NCBI GenBank assembly: GCA_029558835.1
Contig: JAKQDH010000220.1
Span: forward strand, 1-47,813
Origin: Planctomycetota bacterium
Lineage (GTDB): Bacteria > Planctomycetota > Phycisphaerae > UBA1845
Direction: 5' to 3'
Length of the DNA stretch: 47,813 bases
The translations under genes and the position numbers were made by a program. The notes under the pieces were generated by a model. It was not told the DNA's origin. It was given only the letters and a program-made list of their open reading frames with translations, and did not search any database. This document shows, piece by piece, positions 34,625-43,454 of the stretch; positions within the stretch are counted from its first letter, which is position 1; the number at the start of each line of letters is the position of its first letter.

Positions 34625-37189
34625 ATGATCAAGGTGGTGCGCGCATACATACTAACGATGGCTGGCTCCCTGGCGTTGGCCGTGGCGAGCCCACCGGGGC
34701 CCATTGACGGCCAGAACATCCCTTCGGACTTCGCCGGGGTTACCCCCGTTCTCCAGAACAACCACACGGGCTTTGGGGATTATCAGATCAGCTACGGTGC
34801 GACCCTTCCTGGGTCGGAGACCGACGAGTTGTTCCTGGCCGGGTCGAGCACACACCTGTACGTCGGGATCACCGGCAACCTCGAGACCAGCGGCCACGCG
34901 TGGATGATCTGCATTGGTGATCCGACGCGTGTGGGGCAGGGGGAGAACCGCACGGAAGGCGTCGGCGGGCCACCGACCACTCTGCAGGACGCCGCGCGGG
35001 AGATCGCTATTGACGACGGCGGCACGCCCGAGGACCCGAGCGATGACACCTGGTCGTACGGCGCTGGCGGCATGATTTTCCCGTGCGACACGGACTACGT
35101 CATCGCGGTCGACACGTACGCGGGCTGGGCCCACTTCAGCCTCTACACTCTGCACGATCCCAACGGCGCGCCGGTTGGAACCGTTGATCCGACGCCTGAC
35201 AACCCTGCTGATCCACTGCTCAACGTGTACGCGGAGCGCCTCTACGTCGCCGACACGGAGCTCAACGACGGCGATGCCCTTCTCAACGAGCAGAACTACT
35301 CCGGCTTCACCACCGGTGGATTCGACAACAGCAATCTGCTCGGCGTCACGGATACCGACGGCTCGACCGCGGCCACCGCGGGCACCGGCCTCGAGTTGGC
35401 CGTGCCGCTCGCCGCGCTGGGCCTGAGCCCCGGCGACACGATTTACATCTACGTGCTGATGCTCAACGGCGCAGGCGGCACCGGCAACGGCACGGTTGTG
35501 AATCAGGTGCTGCCTCCGCTCACCAGCGGGTCTTCCTGTGACCCGCCGGGTGAAGTCGGCAAACGCGTCGACCTCATCGCGGTGATGAACTGCCTGACCG
35601 TCAACCTGGCGGCCCTACCTGCATTCAACGGCCTGGCTGACGGCGTGCTCGTCGATTCCAACTACGGCAACCTGCGCCAGGCATTGCAGACGTGTCCGAC
35701 ACCCTACGGCGATCAGGTGTACGACCCGGACCTGCCCGTGCGTACGGGCGGCTCTGAGCTGGACGCCCTTTACGTCACGACCGACGGCAACAGCCTCTAC
35801 CTGGGCATCACCGGCAACCTCAAGGAAGCCAACGAGGGGCACCGGTTGAATATTTGGATTGATAGCGTGGCCGGCGGTGAGAACACCGTCAACTGGGACC
35901 CGATGTGGGGGACACCGGGCTCCGGGATGGAGGGCGACACCCTCCCGCCACGTGCAGACCAGGTCACCGACGTGTTCTTTGATTATGTCATCTCGCTCAA
36001 CATCTGGCCGGGGCCGCCTAACGGGTACGTCTTCGTTGATCTCTGGGACCTGCAGAATGATTCCACCAGCAACCGCGGCAACTGCGTCATGGAGAGCGGC
36101 AGCGGAACCCTGGCCAACGGCAACAATCGGTGGGACATGCAGGTCGCCCTCGACAACCGCAACACCGCGGGCGTCGCCGGCTGCGGTTACTATGAAGAAC
36201 CCTGCTGGTACGATGCGGACACCGCGGTGAAGGCGTTGGCCGGCACCGCCACGAGCGGCACCGAAATCCGCGTGCCCCTGCCCGACATCGGCATCGACCC
36301 GTGCGGTGGACCCGCGACGGTTCATCTTTGGGCCAACATCACGGACAAGAGCGGGTGGCGCTCCAACCAGACTCTGCCGCCACTCCGGGGAACCGATCAG
36401 GCCGCGGTGTGGAATCCCAGTGATCTCGTCACCGACTGGTTCGTCGATGAGTACGTCCTGCCGGAGACTTACTATCGCGCCGTGGCGTATACAGTGACCT
36501 TCACACCGGGGGCCGTCGAGATTGACTGTAACGAAAACGGCATCGAGGACTACTGTGACATCCTGAGCGGCTTCTCGTACGACCGCAACATCAATGGGGT
36601 TCCCGATGAATGCGAGGTACCTGCCGAGTGTCACATCGTCAGCAGCGATCCAGTGAGCGGCTGGATCGATGCCCGCGTGCCCGTCAGGCCGACGCCGCCC
36701 TACGTACCGATGGGCTGGACGGAGGTGCAGATCACTTTCAACACCGAGTGCGACGCCGGCGCGCTGACAGAGGACAACTTCGAGCTCAGCGAAACCTGCC
36801 TGCCCGGCGCCTGTGACGGCATGCCCCCCGGAGTGCTTTCCGTGAGCAGCAGTGGCAACGTGGCCACGGTCACGCTCACCGATCCGATTGATCCCAAGAC
36901 CTGGACGACGCTCAGCCTGCTGGGCGGCGCGCCAACCGACAAGGTCGTACTCGGCTTCCTACCGGCCGACTCGGACGGCAGCCGCACCGCGAACGCCAAC
37001 GACATTGTGCAGGTGATCAACCGCATCAACGAAGCATTCGGGGGGGGCACGCCGGCGCCGCATCAGAGCGACATCAATCGGTCCGGTATCATCACCGTGG
37101 CCGACCTGGTAACGCTGATCAACCTGTTGAACGGGTCGTCGCCGTACCCGGAGGCGTATTTCAACAAACGGCTTCCGTCAATGCCGTAG
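34625..37189 (+). CDS. Large secreted dockerin-bearing protein with internal domain duplication
   Basis: 854 residues. A signal peptide (residues 1-21) leads to two related halves of about 300 residues, about 30-320 and 322-625: both contain a SDELFLAGSSTHLYVGITGNLE-like segment and a PPLTSG / LPPLRG segment near the end, so the unit duplicated. It resembles beta-sandwich domains in planctomycete exported proteins; no catalytic motif seen. Next comes a D-C-N-x-N-G-x-x-D calcium motif (about 632: DCNENGIEDYCDILSG, then DRNINGVPDECE), a small Ig-like domain (about 665-775), and a type I dockerin (about 779-848) with two calcium loops (DSDGSRTANANDI and DINRSGIITVADLV). Dockerins bind cohesins or anchor extracellular complexes. 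ATG 34625 follows GGAGGAGAG. Confidence 0.85.
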   Translation: MIKVVRAYILTMAGSLALAVASPPGPIDGQNIPSDFAGVTPVLQNNHTGFGDYQISYGATLPGSETDELFLAGSSTHLYVGITGNLETSGHAWMICIGDPTRVGQGENRTEGVGGPPTTLQDAAREIAIDDGGTPEDPSDDTWSYGAGGMIFPCDTDYVIAVDTYAGWAHFSLYTLHDPNGAPVGTVDPTPDNPADPLLNVYAERLYVADTELNDGDALLNEQNYSGFTTGGFDNSNLLGVTDTDGSTAATAGTGLELAVPLAALGLSPGDTIYIYVLMLNGAGGTGNGTVVNQVLPPLTSGSSCDPPGEVGKRVDLIAVMNCLTVNLAALPAFNGLADGVLVDSNYGNLRQALQTCPTPYGDQVYDPDLPVRTGGSELDALYVTTDGNSLYLGITGNLKEANEGHRLNIWIDSVAGGENTVNWDPMWGTPGSGMEGDTLPPRADQVTDVFFDYVISLNIWPGPPNGYVFVDLWDLQNDSTSNRGNCVMESGSGTLANGNNRWDMQVALDNRNTAGVAGCGYYEEPCWYDADTAVKALAGTATSGTEIRVPLPDIGIDPCGGPATVHLWANITDKSGWRSNQTLPPLRGTDQAAVWNPSDLVTDWFVDEYVLPETYYRAVAYTVTFTPGAVEIDCNENGIEDYCDILSGFSYDRNINGVPDECEVPAECHIVSSDPVSGWIDARVPVRPTPPYVPMGWTEVQITFNTECDAGALTEDNFELSETCLPGACDGMPPGVLSVSSSGNVATVTLTDPIDPKTWTTLSLLGGAPTDKVVLGFLPADSDGSRTANANDIVQVINRINEAFGGGTPAPHQSDINRSGIITVADLVTLINLLNGSSPYPEAYFNKRLPSMP

Positions 37190-37224
37190 GGAGCGGCGCG
37201 GGCAGTACTGCATGAGTACCGCGG

Positions 37225-37246
37225 CGGGTGCGGCGCGCCGCACCCG
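37225..37246 (+). terminator. Strong palindrome after the dockerin gene
   Basis: CGGGTGCGG (37225-37233), CGCG loop, CCGCACCCG (37238-37246): a perfect 9-bp stem 36 bp after the stop codon, followed by TCGCTT. Works as a likely terminator for the gene ending 37189, though the T-run is short. Confidence 0.5.
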
Positions 37247-37325
37247 TCGCTTGGAGGGAGATGCCGACCGGGGCGGGCGGTGTGTACCAGGCCTGTTGAC
37301 GCTGCCGGTTTCACGCAGCACTGGG

Positions 37326-37345
37326 CCGCCGGCCCCCGGCGGTTT
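37326..37345 (+). terminator. GC hairpin with TTT tail between convergent genes
   Basis: CCGCCGG (37326-37332), CCC, CCGGCGG (37336-37342), then TTT (37343-37345). Plus-strand rho-independent-like signal located 55 bp before the end of the convergent SPFH operon. Confidence 0.5.
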
Positions 37346-37399
37346 CAGGGCCTGCCGGGTGGCGGGCCGGCGTAACCTTGGGCATGCGCGCCCGGCGAC

Positions 37400-39142
37400 T
37401 CAATCGCCGGTCTTCTCCCGCCGCTGCAAAAGCCGGGCCGCCCCCACCTCCTCGAGGCGCGACAGGTCGGTCCAGAACGTACCCTCGCCCGCGAAGACCA
37501 GTTGGATCGACTCGGGCTGGAAGTGCTCGGCGAACGTGTACAGGTTGAACGCCTGGGCCGTGCCGAACGCGTTGATGAGCAGCTTATAGCCGTCCGCCTC
37601 CGCCTGTTTCTTCATCTTCTCCACGTCGGTGCGGGCGCCGCCGAGGATTTCGGTCCGCCGGGCGTCCAGTTGGGCGACCTCCTGCTGAATCTCAGCCACT
37701 TCGAGGCCCGCCTGGGCATCGGTCTGGGCGGCGGACTTCTCGCCTTCCGCCAGCGTGCCGGCCACCAGCACCCGGGTCTGGGCGGCCACGGTCTCCTGGG
37801 CGATGCCCACCTCTTTGCGCACCTCTTCCAGGTGCGCCTTGACGGTGGCGGCCTCGCGCTGCTTCTGCTTGGTGAGCTGCTTCTCGATGGCGATGTAGCT
37901 CTGCTGGATGGTGCGCTTCAGGTCTTCCGTGACGTCGCCCGTGTCGGGGCTGCCGGGCGGAGCGTGTACCTCGATCTCCCGGATGAGCGCCAGCAGGACC
38001 TCGATGTTCTTGGCCCGGCAGACGCGCTGCAACTCCGCGGTCAGGGCGCGCTGGAACTCCTCCCGCTTCTCGCCATGGATGAAGTCGCGGGCGGCGTAGG
38101 TCGAGCCGATGTTGCGGCAGATGGAGCGCAACTGCGGCCCCACGACCTTATCGAGCACCCCGTCGATGTTGCCATACGTGTTGATCGTCTGGGCGGCGTG
38201 CCGCGGGTCGATCCCCCAGATGACCGTCACCTCCACCTGAATCGTGAACCCGGTGTCCGAGGGGAACACAATGCGGTAGCTTTCCTTCTCGTTGACCTTG
38301 ACCTGCGAGTACTCGTTGAAGCCGATCTCGATCGGCGTGACCTTCTGCAGCTTCGGGTTGATGAAGTACACACCGGGCTGCAGGACGTCCTCGAGCGTGC
38401 CGCGCTCACCGGGCTTGGCCAGCGGGCGGACCATGCTGATCAGTTCCTCGCGCTTCGGCGCGGGCGGCAGCGTCGTCGCCGTCTCGCCGGCCTCAGGCGC
38501 GACCACCGGGGGCGCGGCAGGAACTGTCTCGCCGGCCGCCACGGCCATCTGCGCCGGCTCGGCGCCGAAGAGATTGGTCACCACGCCGACGAACCCGGCC
38601 GGGATAACGACCGCCGGACACAGCTCCACGTCGCAGACGTAAGGGTTGATCTTGTACGTGCCGGGCGTGAGCACCTCGCGGAGCACGCCGCGCACGCCGC
38701 TGCCGCGGTCCACGACCACCTGCCCCGGCTCGGGATCGCGCCCGATCTTGTAGGTGACCATTCCGGTCTGGGGGAACTCTCCGGAGAACCCGGATTGCCC
38801 GGTGCGCACCATCTCCTGGCGGGCCGCACCGTGCTCGCGTTCCCACTTCCAACCGCCCGGGTTGCCCGCGGGGATGACGGTCAGCGGCTTGAGTTCCCAG
38901 TCCCACACGATGGGGTTGTAGAAGTACCGGCCGGGACCCAGTACCTCCTCCTGGATACCCCGCTGTCCGGGCTCCGTGGCGACCATCTGCTTCTCGCCCA
39001 GCGGCTTGCCCATCTTGCGTATGAGCACCGCGCACTGATCGTCCGCGACCTCGATCCGGCACGCGAACCACAGGGTGGCCAGCACGATGAGCAACACGAT
39101 CCATGTCGCATGCACGAGAGGCATAATCAGCCAGCGCTTCAT
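37400..39142 (-). CDS. SPFH (stomatin/prohibitin-type) membrane protein B, with repeated N-terminal modules
   Basis: 580 residues. N-terminal transmembrane helix (10-29), then three related beta modules (about 36-92, 122-182, 183-274), each reading roughly V-x-I/V-x-K-x-G, then a G-x-R-G-x-x-x-E-V-L-x-P-G-x-Y-x-x-N-P block (EEVLGPGRYFYNP, REVLTPGTYKINP, EDVLQPGVYFINP). A band 7/SPFH domain (about 285-410) and a long coiled coil (about 410-525, rich in Glu, Lys, Ala and Gln) follow. Module 3 is interrupted by a Pro-rich insert (200-236). Together this is a domain order like the eukaryotic major vault protein (repeats, shoulder, cap helix), here with a membrane anchor. It starts with ATG 39142, overlapping the stop of the upstream SPFH gene (ATGA), so the pair forms an operon and probably a hetero-oligomeric ring. 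Confidence 0.85.
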   Translation of the reverse strand: MKRWLIMPLVHATWIVLLIVLATLWFACRIEVADDQCAVLIRKMGKPLGEKQMVATEPGQRGIQEEVLGPGRYFYNPIVWDWELKPLTVIPAGNPGGWKWEREHGAARQEMVRTGQSGFSGEFPQTGMVTYKIGRDPEPGQVVVDRGSGVRGVLREVLTPGTYKINPYVCDVELCPAVVIPAGFVGVVTNLFGAEPAQMAVAAGETVPAAPPVVAPEAGETATTLPPAPKREELISMVRPLAKPGERGTLEDVLQPGVYFINPKLQKVTPIEIGFNEYSQVKVNEKESYRIVFPSDTGFTIQVEVTVIWGIDPRHAAQTINTYGNIDGVLDKVVGPQLRSICRNIGSTYAARDFIHGEKREEFQRALTAELQRVCRAKNIEVLLALIREIEVHAPPGSPDTGDVTEDLKRTIQQSYIAIEKQLTKQKQREAATVKAHLEEVRKEVGIAQETVAAQTRVLVAGTLAEGEKSAAQTDAQAGLEVAEIQQEVAQLDARRTEILGGARTDVEKMKKQAEADGYKLLINAFGTAQAFNLYTFAEHFQPESIQLVFAGEGTFWTDLSRLEEVGAARLLQRREKTGD

Positions 39143-40728
39143 GGGGCACCTCCCTTCCCCGTGGTTGGGGTGAAGTCCTGCAACTGCCGGAAGATTTCCG
39201 CAAACGGGCCGTCCGTGTTGGCCAGGATGGAGCGTACGGCCGGGGCGATCTTCTGGAGGAAATGCATCTGGGCGTACGCCTGGCCGTCGCCGAAGGCCTG
39301 GACCGCCTGCTGTAACGGCTCCGCCTGCGCCTGGTATTCCAGCAGGATGACCTTGGCATCGGCGGCGCCGCGGGCACGGGTGGCGGCCGCCTCCTTCTCC
39401 GCGGCCTCCAGGGTCAGCTTGGCCACCGCCAGCGCCTGGTTGGCTTCCGTGACGGCGACCGACTTGCGTTTCTCCGCTTCCTTGACCAGCGTGACCACCT
39501 GTCGCCGCGCGTCGCCGACGGACTTGTTCTGTTCCTGCATCTCCTGCTGCTCAATCAGGCGGGCCTGGGCGCGGGCTTCCTCCATCTCGTTGGTGAAACG
39601 CTCGATTTCCTGGTCAGCCTGTTCCCGCTGGCTGATCAAGGCGGCGATCTCTGCCGGCGGATGGATGTCGCGCACCAGTGCGGACTTGATGTCGATGCCC
39701 TGGTTCCAGCACTCCCGCTTCAACTGGGCCAGCAGGCTGTCCTGAAACGCGGTGCGCGTCCTGCCGCTGATGAACTCCCGCGCTTGCAGCTTGGAGCCCT
39801 CGATTCGCGAGATGCTGCGGGCGTTGGGAATGATCACTTTGTGCAGGATATCGTCCTCGTCCCCGTAGGCCACGATCACCTCCGCCACCTGGTCGGGCCG
39901 GATCGCCCACTCGATCGTTCCTTCGATGGTGATGGTGAAGCTGTCGTTGGACGGGAACTGGATGGCTTCCTCACCCAGCAGATCATACTTGTGGCTGCGC
40001 AGGTCGATCGTCTCGATGCGCTGCAGATAGGGGTTGTAGTACGCCCACCCCGGCGGCAGCGTCTTGCGTTGTACGCCCTTCTCACCCGGCTCGACGGTAT
40101 ACGTGTTCTTGGCAACTGGGTCAGTTCCGCTCAGCAGGGTGACCACGCCGACGTGTCCTTCCGGAATCTGCACGGCCGGGAACTTCAGGACGTCATACGC
40201 CAGCAGGTTGATGTTGTGGCGCCCGGGCGTCAGGTACTCCGCCACCGGCCCGCGCTCGTCCGGCTCGGTGGCGACGGTCTTGGGGAAGGGCAGCGCCCGC
40301 CCGAACTTGCGTATCAGGACCCCCATCTCATTCTGGGAGATGATCGTAGCCGGCATCTTCACCTTGGTGTACGAGTACGGGTTGATGAAGTAGCGGCCTT
40401 CGGGCAGCACCTCCAGGTGAATGCCCTTGTAGGCTCCCTTCACCTGCTCCTCGGTCTGCCCGGTACGCTGGACGATGGCCTTCAGCAGTTCGGGATAGAG
40501 AACGACCTGATCGCGCAGCTCCGGGGGCAGGTCCGCCGGCAGTTTTCGCCCGGTCTTCTGGACCAGCACCAGCAGCTCGTTGGCGTTCACCTCGATCCGC
40601 ACCACGAACCACAACAGCATGACCAGCAACACCAGCAGGCCAATGCCGCCGGCCAGCAGCGGGATCACCCACGACGTCCACCGCGTCGGTTGACGCCGGC
40701 GGACTGCCACGCCCACAACTTCCGACAT
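39139..40728 (-). CDS. SPFH (stomatin/prohibitin-type) membrane protein A, with repeated N-terminal modules
   Basis: 529 residues. Transmembrane helix at 20-43, three beta modules (about 50-130, 133-190, 191-243) with the motifs LPEGRYFINPYSY, LTPGRHNINLLAY and LPPGWAYYNPYLQ, an SPFH domain (about 255-370), an Ala/Glu-rich coiled coil (about 365-475) and a C-terminal AQMHFLQKIAPAVRSILANTDG tail typical of SPFH proteins. The first module is enlarged by about 25 residues (PELRDQVVLYPELLKAIVQRTG). Similar to but clearly diverged from protein B. ATG 40728 has GGAG upstream; the stop overlaps B by 4 bp. Likely forms large membrane-attached assemblies; a link to membrane microdomains or proteases is family knowledge, not shown here. 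Confidence 0.85.
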   Translation of the reverse strand: MSEVVGVAVRRRQPTRWTSWVIPLLAGGIGLLVLLVMLLWFVVRIEVNANELLVLVQKTGRKLPADLPPELRDQVVLYPELLKAIVQRTGQTEEQVKGAYKGIHLEVLPEGRYFINPYSYTKVKMPATIISQNEMGVLIRKFGRALPFPKTVATEPDERGPVAEYLTPGRHNINLLAYDVLKFPAVQIPEGHVGVVTLLSGTDPVAKNTYTVEPGEKGVQRKTLPPGWAYYNPYLQRIETIDLRSHKYDLLGEEAIQFPSNDSFTITIEGTIEWAIRPDQVAEVIVAYGDEDDILHKVIIPNARSISRIEGSKLQAREFISGRTRTAFQDSLLAQLKRECWNQGIDIKSALVRDIHPPAEIAALISQREQADQEIERFTNEMEEARAQARLIEQQEMQEQNKSVGDARRQVVTLVKEAEKRKSVAVTEANQALAVAKLTLEAAEKEAAATRARGAADAKVILLEYQAQAEPLQQAVQAFGDGQAYAQMHFLQKIAPAVRSILANTDGPFAEIFRQLQDFTPTTGKGGAP

Positions 40729-40828
40729 GGTTCATCTCCTACTTCATCTGGTCCAGCCAAAAGGCTGTGTTGCAACGGGTCCGCGGCCGCGCTCCCGCGA
40801 CGACCCCCGCGACGGCCGACTGCTCCCC

Positions 40829-41020
40829 TCACGCCAACGGCTGTCCGCACTGGGCGCAGAACCGGGCGTAGGCTGGGTTGTGGTTGCCGCAGCGTCCGCA
40901 CGGCCGCGACCGCCGATGCTGCTCCGCCTGCCTGGCGAGCACTTCATGGATGATCAGCACCAGCGTGCCGATCATGCCCGCCGCCAGCACCAGCGTGATT
41001 AAGGTAGTGATGGAGATAAT
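40829..41020 (-). CDS. 63-residue membrane protein with one helix and a zinc ribbon; ATT start
   Basis: One transmembrane segment (residues 4-25) followed by a basic linker and a zinc ribbon with Cys41, Cys44, Cys55 and Cys58 (CGRCG...FCAQCG). No ATG or GTG start fits: the only ribosome-binding site is GGGGAGG at 41035-41029, 8 nt before ATT (41020), and a TATACT -10 at 41068-41063 puts the transcript start near 41056, so an upstream GTG (41074) would lie outside the mRNA. ATT is thus proposed as start (ATC 41017 and ATG further inside are alternatives). It ends 100 bp before SPFH gene A and is likely the first gene of that operon. Function unknown; zinc-ribbon helpers often recruit or regulate membrane complexes. 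Confidence 0.6.
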   Translation of the reverse strand: MISITTLITLVLAAGMIGTLVLIIHEVLARQAEQHRRSRPCGRCGNHNPAYARFCAQCGQPLA

Positions 41021-41062
41021 GGCCTGTACCTCCCCGCTTCTGTCCTCCGCCCCACCCGGGGA

Positions 41063-41068
41063 AGTATA
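41063..41068 (-). promoter_or_regulatory. -10 box of the zinc-ribbon/SPFH operon
   Basis: TATACT on the minus strand. The -35 position is G-rich with no good consensus, so the promoter is provisional. It sits 28 bp before the ribosome-binding site of the ATT-started gene. Confidence 0.45.
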
Positions 41069-41383
41069 CCGCACCGTCGCCGACCCCGCCCTTCCAAAAT
41101 TCCACCGGGTTTGGAACGCGCCCGGCTGGGGTGCGGCAAAGGGGCAGCAGACGCCGGCGACAGGCGTGTGAAGACCGGCTAACAACGAGCCGTTCAAAGC
41201 CACCCGGTCGCCGCGAGCGGCAACGACCAACCCGTCACAGGGCCTGCGCGGCCAACACCGGGCCTTGCCAGCACTCACGCCTGAGCACACCATCGGGGAG
41301 CCGAACCCTGTAGGGTGTCACCGTGGCTGTGCCCCTGGTCTCCTCTCCGTGGGTTCCCTGTCGCCGGCCGGCCGGGGGGTGAT

Positions 41384-41389
41384 TACAAT
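41384..41389 (+). promoter_or_regulatory. -10 box directly before comM; possible leaderless transcript
   Basis: TACAAT at 41384-41389 ends 9 nt before ATG 41399, and there is no ribosome-binding site in between. Predicted start at or a base or two before the ATG. No clear -35. Confidence 0.45.
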
Positions 41390-41398
41390 GCCCCGCCT

Positions 41399-42928
41399 AT
41401 GGTCCATCGCCTGCACAGCGTCGCGTTCGATGGGATCGAGGCCATCCCGGTGGAGGTCGAGGTCGATGTCTCGCACGCCGGGTACGCAGGGACGGCCGTC
41501 GTCGGGCTGCCGGACCCGGCCGTCAAGGAGAGCATCGAACGCGTCCGCAGCGCGCTGCAGAACTCCGGTTACCAGTTCCCGCGCTACAAGACCGTCGTGA
41601 ACCTTGCCCCGGCCGATCTGCGCAAGGAGGGGCCCATCTTCGATCTACCGATCGCGCTGGGGATTCTCTTTGCCGACGGGGCGGCGGTGCCGGACCGGAC
41701 CGAGCAGTTCCTCGTGATCGGCGAACTGGCGCTGGATGGTCGGGTCCGGCCGGTGAAGGGCGTGCTATCCGCGGGGCTGCTCGCCAAGGAGCGGCGGTTC
41801 ACAGGCATCATCGTGCCGCGGGAGAATGCCCCGGAGGCGGGCGTCGTCGAGGGGCTCGAGGTCATCCCGGTGACGTGCCTCACGGAGGCGGTGGGGTTCC
41901 TCACCGGTCAGTTGCCGCTGGAGCCGGTGGCCGTCGATGTCAATGAGGTGTTCCAGGCCGCGTCGTGCTACGAGTGCGACTTCGCCGAGGTGCGCGGGCA
42001 GGAGGCCGTCAAGCGGGCGCTTACGATCGCGGCGGCCGGCATGCACAACGTGCTCATGATCGGCCCGCCGGGCTCCGGCAAGACGATGCTCGCCAAGCGG
42101 CTGCCGACGATCCTGCCGCCGCTGACGCTGGAGGAGTCGCTGGAGACGACGCGGATACACTCGGTGGCGGGCGAGCTGAAGGCCGGGGTCGCGCTGCTGG
42201 CGACCCGGCCGGTGCGGAACCCGCATCATTCCGCCAGTACGCCGGCCCTCGTCGGCGGGGGTACGATTCCGCAGGCAGGCGAGGTGTCGCTGGCGCATCA
42301 CGGGGTGCTGTTTCTCGATGAGTTCCCGGAGTTTGCGCGGGCGGCGCTGGAGGCGCTGCGGCAGCCGCTGGAGGACGGCGATGTCACCATCGCCCGGGCG
42401 CACACGACGGTGCGTTTCCCGGCCTCGTTCATGCTGGTGGCGGCCATGAACCCGTGTCCCTGCGGCTACTTCACCGATCCGCACAAGCCTTGTAAGTGTA
42501 CGGTGCCGCAGATCGACAAGTACCTCTCGCGCATCAGCGGGCCGCTGATTGACCGCATCGACGTGCACGTCGAGGTTCCCGTGGTGCCGTTTTCCCAGCT
42601 CCGCAGCGTGCAGGACGGCACCTCGTCGGAGACGATGCGGGGCAGCGTGCTTGCCGCCCGGCAACGGCAGCAGGCCCGCTTCGGCGCCGACGGCCGGCTG
42701 ACCAACGCCCGCATGACCGGCAAACAAATCCGCAAGCACTGCCAACTCGATGACGCCGGCGAACTCATCCTGAAGCAGGCCATGACCGAACTGGGCCTCT
42801 CCGCCCGCGCCCACGACAAGATTCTCCGCGTCAGCCGCACGATCGCCGACCTCGACAACCGCGACGCCATCGCCGCCGAACACGTGGCCGAGGCGATCCA
42901 GTACCGGAGGTTGGATCGGCGGTTGTAG
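41399..42928 (+). CDS. comM: ComM/YifB-type Mg-chelatase-like AAA+ ATPase
   Basis: 509 residues. A Lon-protease-like N-terminal domain (about 1-190, HSVAFDGIEAIPVEVEVDV...) precedes an MCM/Mg-chelatase-type AAA+ domain: Walker A GPPGSGKT (222-229), FRNPHHSAS-type VRNPHHSASTPALVGGG, Walker B VLFLDEFPEF, and a C-terminal zinc-binding PCPCGYFTDPHKPCKC motif and a LSARAHDKILRVSRTIADL helix. ComM drives bidirectional branch migration in natural transformation in Gammaproteobacteria; its role in planctomycetes is unknown. ATG 41399 lacks a ribosome-binding site; see the -10 entry. Confidence 0.93.
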   Translation: MVHRLHSVAFDGIEAIPVEVEVDVSHAGYAGTAVVGLPDPAVKESIERVRSALQNSGYQFPRYKTVVNLAPADLRKEGPIFDLPIALGILFADGAAVPDRTEQFLVIGELALDGRVRPVKGVLSAGLLAKERRFTGIIVPRENAPEAGVVEGLEVIPVTCLTEAVGFLTGQLPLEPVAVDVNEVFQAASCYECDFAEVRGQEAVKRALTIAAAGMHNVLMIGPPGSGKTMLAKRLPTILPPLTLEESLETTRIHSVAGELKAGVALLATRPVRNPHHSASTPALVGGGTIPQAGEVSLAHHGVLFLDEFPEFARAALEALRQPLEDGDVTIARAHTTVRFPASFMLVAAMNPCPCGYFTDPHKPCKCTVPQIDKYLSRISGPLIDRIDVHVEVPVVPFSQLRSVQDGTSSETMRGSVLAARQRQQARFGADGRLTNARMTGKQIRKHCQLDDAGELILKQAMTELGLSARAHDKILRVSRTIADLDNRDAIAAEHVAEAIQYRRLDRRL

Positions 42929-43211
42929 GGACTGCGCCGCGAGGCTTGCCGACTTGGCCTGGATATGGGTCGCGCTGAGCGGCGACGACCGGTCCCGCCG
43001 GCATGTGCGCGGGCCGACCAAGTAGGCACGAAGGTCCGGGATCGGGAGGGCCCCAGGGCATAGAGACGAAGGTTGGAGGCACATCTTGTCAGCATCAGTT
43101 GCCTACTCGCCTCGTCGGTCCCGGGTGCGGGGCTGGGCCCGGATGGTCCTGCGCGAGCTTGCCGCAGGCAGGCGTGTGCTCACGCGTCAGACACTTTGCG
43201 GGGACAAGAAC

Positions 43212-43424
43212 ATGGAAAACGGACGTTTGTTGGGTATTCCGATCATGGCGATCGGGCTGTACTTCTTCGTCTGCGCCACGTGGAAGCGAGATTTCGTTCT
43301 GTATCGGTGGAAAGTCGCGCGGGCGAAAGCGTGGTACGGAGAGAACTTCACACACATCTTCTATCAAATCTTGGGCATTGCGGGGTTTGTCGCTGGCGTG
43401 GCCAAGGTGCTTTGCCTGTTCTAG
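43212..43424 (+). CDS. Small membrane protein with two transmembrane helices
   Basis: 70 residues from ATG 43212. Hydrophobic helix 1 (LLGIPIMAIGLYFFVCA), a basic loop WKRDFVLYRWKVARAKAW, and a second helix (IFYQILGIAGFVAGVAKVLCLF). I do not recognise a function; WKRDFxLYR-type proteins are scattered in bacteria. No strong ribosome-binding site. Isolated between comM and the toxin-antitoxin region. Confidence 0.55.
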   Translation: MENGRLLGIPIMAIGLYFFVCATWKRDFVLYRWKVARAKAWYGENFTHIFYQILGIAGFVAGVAKVLCLF

Positions 43425-43454
43425 TCACAGTGGCGCTGCGCCAGGTGCTTCAGA

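Noticed and set aside
37502..39745. 747-codon plus-strand open frame opposite the SPFH genes
   Set aside because: Shadow of the SPFH genes, whose transmembrane, SPFH and coiled-coil features are clear on the minus strand.
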